Source of the DNA: JBJEFI01 sp051873875
Lineage (GTDB): Bacteria; Bacillota; Bacilli; Bacillales; Bacillaceae_G
Assembly: GCA_051873875.1 (NCBI GenBank)
Contig: JBJEFI010000015.1
Span: 1 to 20,416, forward strand
Reading direction: 5' to 3'
DNA: 20,416 bases
The notes under the pieces are model-generated. The model made no database searches. It saw nothing but the letters and a program-made list of their open reading frames with translations, and was not told where the DNA came from. The position numbers and the translations under genes are program-made. Below are positions 1 to 7,863 of the stretch, in pieces; position 1 is the stretch's first letter; every line of letters starts with the position of its first letter.

Positions 1-1946
1 TTAAATTTCCTTACAGCATGAATGGCTACTCTTATGAGCAGGAGGACACTAATGTATAGGCCCGTATAGCCAACGATTGTTAAAAATAAGCCAGTACCAT
101 CCTTTAAGTTATTTTCTAAATATAATATTCCTAGGGAAATAATACCGAATGCCGTACCAATAAAAGCTAATAAGAGTTGCGAAATAAAATTGCTAACAAA
201 GGAGGCATTTGTCTTATCGGAAAAGAATTCGATTTTAACGGATAATTCGCCTTGTTCTACTTTTGCGCTTATATCATCAAGCCTTCTTGGTAGGCGTTGA
301 AGAATAGGTAACATCGAAAGCACTTCATTGGAAACAGCTTCTTTTAGACTTTTTGGATCTCCGTATATTGGAATAAAACCAGCTGTATGCTCCCTAGCAA
401 ATCGTCTTGCTTCATTCATTAAATTAAAGTCTGGATTTAATTGGAGCATTGTTCCTTCTAGTGTAATAAGGGTCCGACAAGCACTTGCAACCATTGGAGA
501 AAAAGCTAGTTCAAATTCAGCAACGATTTTAAAGAGTGGTTGAATTAACTCTTCCGTGCTATTAGAAGAAGTATACTCAGTTTGGATTAATAACTGGCTG
601 ACAGCTCGTTCTAATCCAACTTTATTAATATATGCTTTTGGTTCTACTAATTGCAGTAAACTATCTACTAACAAATATGTATTTTTACGTTCAAACCCAA
701 TGAGCATTCGCTTAAGTGCGTCTTGTTGTAAGGAGCCCAATCTACCTACAGCGCCAAAATCAAGCAATGCAGGAGTTCCATCGTATAAAATATAAACATT
801 ACCTGGATGAGGGTCAGCATGGAAAATCCCTTTAAAGAAGATTTGTTCTAAAATGCAGTCAAATAACTGTTGCTGAATAACCTTCGTATCTATGTTCAAG
901 CTCTTTAATAAAGGTAGTCCGCTTTTTATGCTAACACCATCTAAATATTCAAGTACTAAAATTTTTGAATTGCTTATTTCTTGATATACCTTAGGAATCT
1001 TCACCTTCGATTTACTATCTTTCATGGAATTAGCTATTTGGATGAAATTTTGAGCTTCAATTTTAAAATCAATTTCTTCTCGCATTGCAATGGAGAAGCC
1101 CTTTGCTAAATCAAGAAAGCCAATGCTTTTAGCCCACGTAGATTTATCTGAAATCCATGCTGCAAAGTGAATTAAAATATCTAAATCCCTTGTCATCTTC
1201 TCAGAAATATCTGGTCGTAATAGTTTAACGACGACAGCTTTATTTCCTTCTTTTAATTGTGCGCGATGAACTTGACCGATTGAGGCGGCAGCTAAAGGCT
1301 TCATTTCAAAGGAACTAAAGATATCTTCCATTGGTGCATGTAACTCATTCGTTAATATTTCTACGACTTGTTCATGTGTTAACCCTGTTACATTTTCCTG
1401 AAGATGTGATAATTCTTCAATAAAAGCTGATGGAAGCAAATCGGATCGCGTTGACAAAACTTGCCCAAACTTTATGAACACACCACCACAGGCTTCTAAC
1501 GTTTTTCGAAGAGAAATGGCTAACTGTCGATCAGATTCAGTAGTTCTTTTTACTGTCACATTTTTACCTATCCCATTTTTTATTGCGATGAAAAAAACAT
1601 GGATGTATCTAATATGTCTTCTAATTCTAGCTAATAATCTAGAAAATGGATTTCGTTTTCCTACTACATTATTTTCATTTTCTTCATATTTAATAGGATC
1701 AAACATTTCAAACATCAAATAAAATAGCATAAAAACGAGCAACATACTGCCGAGCCAAAAATATCTATCTACCGCAACCTTTGTAAAATCCTGATAACGT
1801 AAATACATAAACCAATAAACAGCTGAGGTAATGGTAACGCTAGAAACAGCTGTAATTACTTTTTTTGTAAAGCTTATCTTTGTACCGATAAATCGTCCAC
1901 TGATAAAAGCCACAATAATTGCTAATATAAAAAACTGAAAAAACAT
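1..1946 (-). CDS. UbiB/AarF (ABC1) family atypical kinase, C-terminus cut by window edge
   Basis: The minus strand is open from an ATG at 1946-1944 to the left edge, giving about 648 residues without a stop. A GGGGGA ribosome binding site precedes the ATG. The translation carries the hallmarks of the UbiB/ABC1 kinase-like family: KFGQ near residue 159, the Ala-rich loop AAASIGQVHRA near residue 220, HADPHPGN near residue 374, and LLDFGAVGR near residue 394. Hydrophobic stretches lie in the first 90 residues and again near the C-terminus, so it is probably a membrane protein with a cytosolic kinase-like domain. The family is linked to isoprenoid quinone and lipid homeostasis through ATP binding or hydrolysis; the substrate of this member is unknown. 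The N-terminal membrane extension makes it longer than the usual 550-residue bacterial members. It is divergent from the next gene, with no visible operon partner inside the window. Confidence 0.88.
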   Translation of the reverse strand, partial: MFFQFFILAIIVAFISGRFIGTKISFTKKVITAVSSVTITSAVYWFMYLRYQDFTKVAVDRYFWLGSMLLVFMLFYLMFEMFDPIKYEENENNVVGKRNPFSRLLARIRRHIRYIHVFFIAIKNGIGKNVTVKRTTESDRQLAISLRKTLEACGGVFIKFGQVLSTRSDLLPSAFIEELSHLQENVTGLTHEQVVEILTNELHAPMEDIFSSFEMKPLAAASIGQVHRAQLKEGNKAVVVKLLRPDISEKMTRDLDILIHFAAWISDKSTWAKSIGFLDLAKGFSIAMREEIDFKIEAQNFIQIANSMKDSKSKVKIPKVYQEISNSKILVLEYLDGVSIKSGLPLLKSLNIDTKVIQQQLFDCILEQIFFKGIFHADPHPGNVYILYDGTPALLDFGAVGRLGSLQQDALKRMLIGFERKNTYLLVDSLLQLVEPKAYINKVGLERAVSQLLIQTEYTSSNSTEELIQPLFKIVAEFELAFSPMVASACRTLITLEGTMLQLNPDFNLMNEARRFAREHTAGFIPIYGDPKSLKEAVSNEVLSMLPILQRLPRRLDDISAKVEQGELSVKIEFFSDKTNASFVSNFISQLLLAFIGTAFGIISLGILYLENNLKDGTGLFLTIVGYTGLYISVLLLIRVAIHAVRKF

Positions 1947-2301
1947 TGTTTATTCCCCCATAAATTTTTCAATGATTAAGTAAAATAACGTAGTTACGTA
2001 TTATTTATATTAAAAAAATAAAATTTTCTAAAAATACCCCTATTATAATTATAATACGAAAGATGTTAACAATTTTATGTCCTTTTTGAAATTTTAAAGA
2101 CAAAGGGGAATGGAAAGGGATTTATCTTGCTCTAACTATCATTAAGAATTCCCTTCAAAATTTAGTAAAAGCAATGAATTTTAAGTGGGAGATGAAAAAA
2201 CCACCACTCATGGAAGTTTGACTTTATTATAAAATGAATGTGTGGAGGATTTTCTAAATATGTAGTGTATAATAAAAAGCAATCATTGAAAGCAGAAAGG
2301 T
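1947..2301. other. Divergent intergenic region, no gene seen
   Basis: This 355-base spacer separates two divergent genes and should carry both promoters. It contains a perfect 16-base AT palindrome TATTATAATTATAATA (2041-2056) that offers TATAAT-like hexamers on both strands, and a smaller inverted repeat ACGTA-GT-TACGT (1988-1999). The right half (2121-2228) holds one copy of a dispersed repeat listed separately. No convincing open reading frame, tRNA or riboswitch-like structure was recognised. Confidence 0.5.
2121..2228 (+). repeat. Dispersed non-coding repeat, copy 1 (most diverged)
   Basis: This copy begins TTTATCTTGCTCTAACT, continues through an AT-rich middle, and ends with GTGGGAGATGAAA, a CCACT arm and CATGGAAGTTTGACTTTAT. 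It aligns by eye with copies at 15172-15270 and 17782-17835. AGTGG (2184-2188) can pair with CCACT (2204-2208) around a GAGATGAAA loop. The block ends about 70 bases before the methyltransferase start codon. Confidence 0.6.
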
Positions 2302-3255
2302 ATGAACAATAAGTTGCAAAACAAACTAGAACAAACAACATTTTTCTATGCTATTAATTTTCCACCAGAAGAAGAAATCCTTTGCCAATTAGAGATGAAG
2401 GTGTTATTTGGATTTATACCGGAGGGAAAATATTTTTTCTCAACAGTAGATGTTAACCCATCTACAAGTCCATTTATAAAAGAGCGAATCGCCCTTACTC
2501 ATAGAGCAGATTCCTTGCAAGCACTTGTTAAAAAAATAGAAAAAGATAACCTTCCATATGAAGATTTTCGAGTGAATTATATTCGTGTTGAAGGAGAAGG
2601 GCTTAGTTATCAGGAACGATTAGAAAGTACAAAGGCAGTAGCCATTGCTATTCCTGGTGAGGCCAATCTCCATGAGCCAAAGATTACTGTAGGTGTAGCA
2701 AAATACGAAGATAAATGGTTATTTGGTATTTACGAGGCAAATGACTTACATTGGCATGAACATGATAATAAACCATATACATATTCTCATTCTTTAAGTG
2801 TTCGAGTGGCGAGAGCACTTGTCAATATTGCAGTAGGGAACAATCGAGATTGTACACTTGTTGACCCTTGCTGCGGAGTTGGAACGGTTGTTATTGAAGC
2901 ATTAGATTTAGGTGTAAATGTACAAGGCTATGAAATCAATCGAAAAACTGCTTGGAATGCAAAGCGAAATTTAGCTTTCTTTGGCTTAGAGGATGTTATT
3001 ATTCGTCAAGATATGCATACGGTTGAAGAACATTATGATGTTGCCATTATTGATATTCCATATGGGATTATCGTACCAATATCAAAGGAAGATCAAGTAG
3101 CTATTATTCGTAGTGCTCGTCGAATTGCAAATAAACTTGTTATTATTATGATGGAAGACATGGATGAAATGTTAAAGGAAGAAGGATGGAACATTGTCGA
3201 TAGTGCAATTGTGACAAAAGGAAACTTTAAACGATACATCCGTGTATGTGAATGA
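2302..3255 (+). CDS. TRM11/THUMP-like SAM-dependent RNA methyltransferase
   Basis: This 317-residue protein has a Rossmann-type methyltransferase domain in its C-terminal half. Motif I is DPCCGVGT at residues 188-195, followed by an acidic residue at the end of strand 2 (YEIN, E211), and motif IV is DIPYG at 251-255. That layout is typical of TRM11/TrmG10-type tRNA guanosine N2-methyltransferases, whose N-terminal half normally carries a THUMP RNA-binding domain; residues 1-170 are compatible with this but less recognisable. The motif IV reads D-I-P-Y rather than the common D/N-P-P-Y. The ATG at 2302 has AGAAAGG only one base upstream, which is tight; an in-frame TTG at 2314 is a possible alternative. 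The next gene starts 24 bases after the stop, so the two are probably co-transcribed. The exact substrate cannot be read from the sequence. Confidence 0.75.
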   Translation: MNNKLQNKLEQTTFFYAINFPPEEEILCQLEMKVLFGFIPEGKYFFSTVDVNPSTSPFIKERIALTHRADSLQALVKKIEKDNLPYEDFRVNYIRVEGEGLSYQERLESTKAVAIAIPGEANLHEPKITVGVAKYEDKWLFGIYEANDLHWHEHDNKPYTYSHSLSVRVARALVNIAVGNNRDCTLVDPCCGVGTVVIEALDLGVNVQGYEINRKTAWNAKRNLAFFGLEDVIIRQDMHTVEEHYDVAIIDIPYGIIVPISKEDQVAIIRSARRIANKLVIIMMEDMDEMLKEEGWNIVDSAIVTKGNFKRYIRVCE

Positions 3256-3279
3256 TGGAAAGTAAAGAGGGAAAAGAGG

Positions 3280-3642
3280 ATGAAACAATTACAAGCATTT
3301 ACGAAAACGTATCAACGAGAATTGAACTTTCATGTGAAGGATGACAACTATGAAAGATGTAAATCCTCCCTTCTCATGAATCATATGTTATTAACGACGG
3401 AAGTAGCGGAGATTGCTGAGTTACTGCGAGAGTTATTTGTAACAACAGAAAAGAAGATGGCAGAAGGTTATACAGAACAAGAAGCATTTGCTTTGGCAAA
3501 AGAACAAATTACTGTTGAGTTAGGGAAAGAAATCTCAGATTGCATTGCCTATTTATGCAAAATGGCTAATTTCTTTGAACGTGACATGGAAGACGATTTT
3601 TATGACAAAATGGAAGAAGTAAAGCAACGTAGAAACAAGTAA
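3280..3642 (+). CDS. MazG-like nucleotide pyrophosphohydrolase
   Basis: The 120-residue, almost entirely alpha-helical protein matches the MazG-like all-alpha NTP pyrophosphohydrolase fold. The metal-binding signature is visible as EVAEIAE (E41, E44, E47) in one helix and ELGKEISD (E84, D87) in the next. Such enzymes hydrolyse (d)NTPs to the monophosphate and pyrophosphate with Mg2+ and act in nucleotide-pool sanitation; the preferred substrate here is unknown. The length fits the short single-domain members rather than the tandem-domain MazG. It follows the methyltransferase by 24 bases, with an AGAGG ribosome binding site, and is followed directly by a strong terminator, so the pair forms a two-gene unit. 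Confidence 0.75.
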   Translation: MKQLQAFTKTYQRELNFHVKDDNYERCKSSLLMNHMLLTTEVAEIAELLRELFVTTEKKMAEGYTEQEAFALAKEQITVELGKEISDCIAYLCKMANFFERDMEDDFYDKMEEVKQRRNK

Positions 3643-3666
3643 GCATCTAATTTTAGATGCTTTTTT
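3641..3666 (+). terminator. Factor-independent terminator after the MazG-like gene
   Basis: AAGCATCTAA and its exact complement TTAGATGCTT form a stem with a minimal loop, followed by a run of T residues. It lies at the stop codon of the MazG-like gene and closes the methyltransferase/MazG unit. Confidence 0.85.
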
Positions 3667-3808
3667 ATATAGACAAATTCCGAAAAACCTCTCTTGTTAT
3701 ATATTAGAACTAAAAAATAATCTAAAAATTATAAATTTTTTAATTTAAATCATAGTAAAACGATATGAATTGTTGTATTATAAGAAATTATTACTAATTT
3801 TATTTTTC

Positions 3809-3816
3809 AAAGGGGG
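3809..3816 (+). promoter_or_regulatory. Ribosome binding site that sets the permease start
   Basis: AAAGGGGG lies seven bases before a TTG at 3824. An upstream in-frame TTG at 3770 would extend the protein by 18 residues but has no Shine-Dalgarno sequence, so the start at 3824 is preferred. Confidence 0.75.
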
Positions 3817-3823
3817 AATTACG

Positions 3824-4894
3824 TTGGGACAAATGATTATTACAGGACTAATTTGTGGAGCATTATTAGGGTTTGTCCTACAAAGGGGACGTTTTTGTAT
3901 TGTGGGGGCATATCGTGATTTAATTATTGCCAAAGATTCGAGAATGTTCTTAGCAACATTTATTATCATTGCCATTCAAAGTGTAGGGGTATACGCTTTG
4001 AAAGATAGTGGGGTTATCGTATTAGAAAATGGACCATTGCCATGGATAGCAACAATTGTCGGTGGTCTTATTTTTGGAATTGGGATGGTATTTGCTGGTG
4101 GTTGCGCAACGGGAACGTGGTACAGAGCAGGTGAAGGATTAATTGGAAGTTGGATTGCTTTATTCGGGTATATGCTTGGTGCAGCGATGACAAAGTTTGG
4201 TTTATTATTGCCGCTTGCTGATCAATTAACAGTGTATAAAGCACGTGATGCTTATGTTCATGAGACACTTCACATTTCTCCTTGGATATTAGTTGTATTA
4301 TTAGTGCTTGTTGTTAGTTTCTTCGTCTATCGAGAATTAAAAAAACCAAAGCTATTTATTGCTCGATTAAAGCCGAAGAAGACAGGGCTTGCCCATCTTT
4401 TATTTGAAAAATCTTGGCATCCATTTTTTACAGCTACTTTAATTGGAATTATCGCCATTGTTGCTTGGCCATTAAGTGAGGCAACTGGTCGAAATAGTGG
4501 GCTTGGTATTACAACGCCAAGTGCGAAGATAATGAACTTTTTAGTAAATGGGCAAGTAGCTATACTTGATTGGGGTGTCTTTTTAGTCCTCGGTATCTTT
4601 ATTGGTTCTTATATTGCAGCGAAGGCAAGTGGAGAATTCCGCTTCCGTTTACCTGATAAGAAAACACTTGGAACGAATGCTGGCGGTGGCTTGCTAATGG
4701 GATTTGGCGCTAGTATCGCTGGTGGATGTACCATTGGAAATGGACTTGTAAATTCAGCTTTATTCGCATGGCAAGGATGGTTGGCGATGGCTTGCTTCTT
4801 ATTAGGTTCATATATTGCAATTAAACTTACAATTTTGCGCAAAACATCAAATACAACAAATATAAGTTCAGTCACAGGTATTGTTCAAAAATAA
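3824..4894 (+). CDS. tsuA: YeeE/YedE family thiosulfate permease (TsuA-like)
   Basis: From the TTG at 3824 the product has 356 residues and about nine to ten hydrophobic segments, as expected for YeeE/YedE permeases of the cytoplasmic membrane. It keeps the repeated glycine-rich cysteine motifs of the family: QRGRFCIVGA (C25), AGGCATGTWYRAGEG (C94) and AGGCTIGNG (about C302). In the structurally studied TsuA/YeeE, three cysteines of this type relay thiosulfate through a narrow pore. The gene immediately downstream encodes a TusA-family protein, the usual partner (TsuB/YeeD) that takes the sulfur onward, so thiosulfate import for cysteine synthesis is the likely role. A related sulfur species cannot be excluded. 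The upstream spacer contains an AT-rich near-palindrome at 3724-3740 but no recognisable regulator site. Confidence 0.82.
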   Translation: MGQMIITGLICGALLGFVLQRGRFCIVGAYRDLIIAKDSRMFLATFIIIAIQSVGVYALKDSGVIVLENGPLPWIATIVGGLIFGIGMVFAGGCATGTWYRAGEGLIGSWIALFGYMLGAAMTKFGLLLPLADQLTVYKARDAYVHETLHISPWILVVLLVLVVSFFVYRELKKPKLFIARLKPKKTGLAHLLFEKSWHPFFTATLIGIIAIVAWPLSEATGRNSGLGITTPSAKIMNFLVNGQVAILDWGVFLVLGIFIGSYIAAKASGEFRFRLPDKKTLGTNAGGGLLMGFGASIAGGCTIGNGLVNSALFAWQGWLAMACFLLGSYIAIKLTILRKTSNTTNISSVTGIVQK

Positions 4895-4910
4895 CAAGGG
4901 GGGAACTAAC

Positions 4911-5138
4911 ATGGCAAAAACATTAGAAACGTTAGGAATGGTTTGTCCTTTTCCATTATTAGAGGCACAAAAGGAAATTGAAACAATTGAAATAGGGGAA
5001 GAATTGATTATTAACTTTGATTGTACGCAAGCAACAGAGACAATCCCACGTTGGGCAGCAACATCAGGGCATACGGTTACAGAGTTTGAACAATTAGGTG
5101 ATGCCCAGTGGAGAATCGTTGTCAAAAGAGGGAAATAA
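4911..5138 (+). CDS. tsuB: TusA-family sulfur carrier protein (TsuB/YeeD-like)
   Basis: The 75-residue protein has the TusA/SirA fold signature, with the catalytic cysteine in the CPFP motif (C12) followed by the helix PLLEAQKEI. TusA-like proteins carry sulfur as a persulfide; in the YeeE/YeeD pair the small protein processes thiosulfate delivered by the permease. The ATG at 4911 has a strong AAGGGGGGA site at 4896-4904, so it is chosen over an in-frame ATG at 4881 that overlaps the end of the permease gene. The gap to the permease stop is 16 bases, indicating one operon. A perfect hairpin terminator follows 64 bases downstream. Confidence 0.85.
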   Translation: MAKTLETLGMVCPFPLLEAQKEIETIEIGEELIINFDCTQATETIPRWAATSGHTVTEFEQLGDAQWRIVVKRGK

Positions 5139-5201
5139 GGAATATCGATTTGAGAATGTATCCTTTGGAAAAGGATATGTAAAAAGTAGGTTATTTAAAG
5201 T

Positions 5202-5237
5202 AGATGAGCACTGTGTTTTACAGTGCTCATCTTTTTT
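5202..5237 (+). terminator. Strong terminator after the sulfur-uptake operon
   Basis: AGATGAGCACTGT (5202-5214) and ACAGTGCTCATCT (5220-5232) form a perfect 13-base-pair stem with a GTTTT loop and a following T run. It closes the permease/TusA operon. Confidence 0.92.
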
Positions 5238-5530
5238 ATTTTATTGGTAACTAGAAAGGGGATGGTAGATAATAGATTATTTATTTTCTGCGCTAGCATG
5301 TCTCATTTATGAAAGGTACTATTTTCTATAAACAAACATTTTTTTATTTACTATTCATGTATTCTACATCTGTTTTGGGAGTTCTTCTATCTAATTTAAT
5401 GTAAAAAGTCTATTTTGATAGGTAATAAATCTAATATGGGAAAAAACTATTAATTAAAAATAGACTTTATATATATCTTTATGTTTGTACGATGATTATT
5501 ATGCATAAAATGTATAGATATTTAAAAATA
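5238..5530. other. AT-rich spacer with a long-range inverted repeat
   Basis: No gene was recognised here. The notable element is a perfect 12-base inverted repeat, AAAGTCTATTTT (5405-5416) and AAAATAGACTTT (5457-5468), separated by 40 bases. It lies about 60 bases upstream of the operator-promoter of the first PTS cassette. It is not followed by a clean T run, so it is not an obvious terminator. Confidence 0.5.
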
Positions 5531-5564
5531 AATGACTAGACATTAAATAAACTGCATGTATAAT
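5531..5564 (+). promoter_or_regulatory. Sigma-A promoter with overlapping GntR-type operator, cassette 1
   Basis: The near-palindrome AATGACTAGACATT (5531-5544; one mismatched pair) overlaps a -35 hexamer TAGACA (5537-5542). A TATAAT -10 follows at 5559-5564 with a 16-base spacer. The same arrangement with a perfect palindrome occurs at 8776-8811. The core resembles operators of GntR/HutC regulators, so it is the likely binding site of one or more of the GntR paralogues in this window. Confidence 0.7.
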
Positions 5565-5570
5565 AATAAA

Positions 5571-5584
5571 TGTAAACGTTTTAA
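5571..5584 (+). promoter_or_regulatory. cre-like site (CcpA), cassette 1
   Basis: TGTAAACGTTTTAA matches most of the Bacillus cre consensus TGNAARCGNWWWCA and lies just after the -10, where CcpA binding would block transcription. It is conserved in position in the second cassette. Confidence 0.55.
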
Positions 5585-5619
5585 ATTTTCAGAAAAATAA
5601 AAAGGAGGGGGTAGCTGTA

Positions 5620-5931
5620 ATGAGAAATATTTTACTAGCCTGTAGTTCAGGTATGTCAACTAGTTTACTAGTTGCAAAAATGGAGAAGCATGCAGCATCT
5701 ATTGGCGAAGAAGTAAAGATTTGGGCTGTTGGTCAAGATCAAGCAAAAAAAGAGATGGCAACGGCAGATGTTGTTTTAATTGGGCCTCAAATGAGTTTTT
5801 TAAAAGGGGAATTGCAAAAAGAGGCAAATCAATATGGGATTAAAGTAGATGTTATTGATATGATGGCATATGGAATGGCTGATGGAAAGAAGGCGTATGA
5901 GCAAGCACTTCGCTTAATTGGTGAAAAGTAA
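5620..5931 (+). CDS. PTS oligo-beta-glucoside/mannoside IIB component (GmuB-like), cassette 1
   Basis: The 103-residue protein is a lactose/cellobiose-type IIB domain with the phosphocysteine loop LLACSSGMSTSLL; C8 is the phosphorylation site that receives phosphate from IIA and passes it to sugar bound by IIC. It is cytosolic. The copy at 8894 is nearly identical over most of its length, with identical residues from ADVVLIGPQMSF through MAYGMADGKKAYEQAL. AAAGGAGGGGG before the ATG gives a good start. A promoter with operator and cre-like box lies 40-90 bases upstream. Its normal partner IIA, directly downstream, is a pseudogene, so phosphate probably comes from the intact IIA of the second cassette, if this protein is active. 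Confidence 0.88.
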   Translation: MRNILLACSSGMSTSLLVAKMEKHAASIGEEVKIWAVGQDQAKKEMATADVVLIGPQMSFLKGELQKEANQYGIKVDVIDMMAYGMADGKKAYEQALRLIGEK

Positions 5932-6210
5932 TAGAAAAAGGATATCTTAATCATGTAATAGATAAGCAGCTTGGTTTTCAATTAATGCTTCATAGTAGCT
6001 AGATTCGAAACAACATTATTCCCTCATTACGCCATTATCATGAAGAAAATGTAAACGCTTAAACAAGGAGGGTTTAAGTATCACCATGATATTCACGTTC
6101 AAACAGCACTAAAAGAAGCATTTGGTGAACAGCGGAGTTTCTTTCTACTTTTAATGAAAGTTGAAGATTATTTCATGTCTATATTAGTAATGAAAGAACT
6201 TGTAAAATAA
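5931..6210 (+). pseudogene. gmuA: Decayed PTS IIA (GmuA-like) pseudogene
   Basis: This stretch aligns with the intact IIA at 9205-9537 but is broken in several ways. The start overlapping the IIB stop has become ATA (TAATA in place of TAATG). The first frame reads about 23 IIA-like residues (…FQLMLHSS) and then hits TAG at 6000-6002. After it come IRNNIIPSLRHYHEENVNA and further stops. A deletion of roughly 50 bases then shifts the frame, and the C-terminal part resumes as HHDIHVQTALKEAFGE…LLLMKVEDYFMSILVMKELVK up to TAA at 6208. The active-site histidine of the MHSED motif (H83 in the intact copy) is replaced by lysine. The gene is almost certainly non-functional. Confidence 0.9.
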
Positions 6211-6336
6211 TAATTAGAAATCTGTAAATTTCAAAATAAGTAACGCCTATTTAAAAAAGAGGAAATGATTTTTTCTCCTCTGTAAGTAGCTATTATAGGG
6301 ATATATGTAAAAAATTTTATTAATGGGGGTATTATT

Positions 6337-7653
6337 GTGTTTGAAAAGTTCAGTAACTTACTTATGCCAATCGCAGGTAAACTAAATAACAATCGTTATT
6401 TAGCTGTTTTACGTGATGCATTTATGTTAGCGTTTCCGATGACGGTTTTTGGTTCGATGGTTGTTGTATTACTTAATCTACCATTCTTAGATTCTATTTT
6501 AAGTAATAGTACGATTACGACGCTAAGGGATACATTTGGAGTTGCACAAAGTGCCACAATGAGTATTATGACAGTCTTCGTTGTATTTGGTATCGGTTAT
6601 TATTTATCTAAAAGTTATAATGTAGAAGCTGTTTTCGGGGGAGCGATAGCATTTGCTTCATTCCTATTCTTAACACCATTTGTAGTACAAACAGATGGAG
6701 GTGAAACAATTTCAGGTGTTCTTTCGCTTGATCGTTTAGGGGCAAAAGGAATGTTTCTTGGAATCATTACAGCATTTCTTGCTACTGAAATTTATCGTAA
6801 AGTTGTTCAAAAAGATATTACAATTAAAATGCCAGCTGGTGTCCCACCGGCAGTGTCAAAATCATTTGCTGCATTAATTCCTGCTTTTATTACATTAACG
6901 ACATTTTTGGCAATCCATGCAATTGTTACATTAGTATTTAAGACAAATCTTCATGATGTCATTTATGATGTAATTCAAAAACCGTTAACTGGTTTTGGTA
7001 GTGGTATTATTCCAACATTAGTAATTGTATTTTTAACACAAATTTTATGGTTCTTTGGTTTACATGGACAAATTATTGTGAACTCTGTAATGGACCCAAT
7101 TTGGAATACGTTAGCAATTGAAAACGTAGATGCATACACAAAAACAGGAGAGGTTCCAAATATTATTTCTAAACCTTTCATGGACGTATTTACAGTTGGT
7201 ATGGGTGGAACAGGTATGACACTCGCTGTAATCGTGGCTATTCTGCTGTTTATGAAGAGTAAGCAAATGAAACAAGTAGCTAAACTAGGAGCAGGACCTG
7301 GTATCTTCAACGTGAATGAGCCAATTATTTTTGGTCTTCCAGTTGTGATGAATCCATTAATTATTATTCCTTGGGTTATTTCACCAATGGTAGTCGTTAC
7401 ATTTACGTATATTGTTATGCGTATTGGTCTTGTACCACCTCCAACGGGTGTAACAGTTCCATGGACAGTTCCGATTGGTATTAGTGGTTACTTAGCAACA
7501 AACTCCATTATGGGTTCTCTTCTACAAATTGCCAATTTCTTCATTGTACTAGCAATCTGGTTCCCATTCTTAAAAGTAATTGATCGCATGAATATGAAGA
7601 AAGAACAATCCATTACTACTACCGTGGAAACAACGACAACAATTGAAAAATAA
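6337..7653 (+). CDS. PTS oligo-beta-glucoside/mannoside IIC permease (GmuC-like), cassette 1
   Basis: This 438-residue membrane protein is a lactose/cellobiose-family IIC (CelB/ChbC type) with about ten hydrophobic segments. It carries the conserved FGLHGQI segment (H243) and NEPIIFG motif (E328), which in the structurally known ChbC correspond to the residues that hold the disaccharide. It binds and translocates the sugar while IIB phosphorylates it. The start is GTG at 6337 after a GGGGG ribosome binding site. It closely resembles the IIC at 9565-10890, differing mainly at the C-terminal tail, where this copy ends in a Thr-rich segment. Between the IIA pseudogene and this gene lie 126 bases with a weak AGAGGA/TCCTCT hairpin. 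A terminator follows. No truncation is visible, so it may still work with the downstream IIA. Confidence 0.9.
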   Translation: MFEKFSNLLMPIAGKLNNNRYLAVLRDAFMLAFPMTVFGSMVVVLLNLPFLDSILSNSTITTLRDTFGVAQSATMSIMTVFVVFGIGYYLSKSYNVEAVFGGAIAFASFLFLTPFVVQTDGGETISGVLSLDRLGAKGMFLGIITAFLATEIYRKVVQKDITIKMPAGVPPAVSKSFAALIPAFITLTTFLAIHAIVTLVFKTNLHDVIYDVIQKPLTGFGSGIIPTLVIVFLTQILWFFGLHGQIIVNSVMDPIWNTLAIENVDAYTKTGEVPNIISKPFMDVFTVGMGGTGMTLAVIVAILLFMKSKQMKQVAKLGAGPGIFNVNEPIIFGLPVVMNPLIIIPWVISPMVVVTFTYIVMRIGLVPPPTGVTVPWTVPIGISGYLATNSIMGSLLQIANFFIVLAIWFPFLKVIDRMNMKKEQSITTTVETTTTIEK

Positions 7654-7691
7654 AGAAGCGTACTTAAACAGATGGATACTTTATTTCTAGT

Positions 7692-7719
7692 AAAGGAGTT
7701 GTAATTACAGCTCCTTTTT
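7692..7719 (+). terminator. Terminator after IIC of cassette 1
   Basis: AAAGGAGTTGTAA pairs with TTACAGCTCCTTT, with a single G-T wobble, and is followed by T residues. It separates the cassette-1 PTS genes from the GntR gene that follows, which therefore probably has its own promoter. Confidence 0.8.
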
Positions 7720-7863
7720 GTTATGTAGCGAAAAGAATGAAATGAACTTCTAGTAGCATAAGAAACATCGGAAAGATGTTGGTTTTAAGATGATGGATTA
7801 TCTTGAAAATTTATGGGTAAAAATGTTAGTATATTTTATTAGGATTTTATTAAGGTGGTCATG

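Noticed and set aside
1474..1722. Plus-strand open frame of 82 codons
   Set aside because: It is antisense to the UbiB-family gene, which has clear family motifs across the same bases, and it has no recognisable protein features.
3770..3823. Upstream extension of the YeeE-type permease
   Set aside because: It lacks a ribosome binding site, while AAAGGGGG directly precedes the TTG at 3824 and family conservation begins there.
6050..6063. TGTAAACGCTTAAA, a good cre-like match
   Set aside because: It falls within IIA pseudogene codons (…ENVNA) with no promoter nearby, so a chance match is likely, although a secondary role cannot be excluded.
6066..6071. AGGAGG that looks like a strong ribosome binding site with a following ATG
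   Set aside because: It lies inside the IIA pseudogene, at the deletion junction; the frame after the nearby ATG closes quickly and the conserved C-terminal IIA residues are in another frame.
6258..6281. AGAGGA/TCCTCT hairpin before IIC of cassette 1
   Set aside because: The stem is only six pairs with a 12-base loop and no T run, so it is not called as a terminator.
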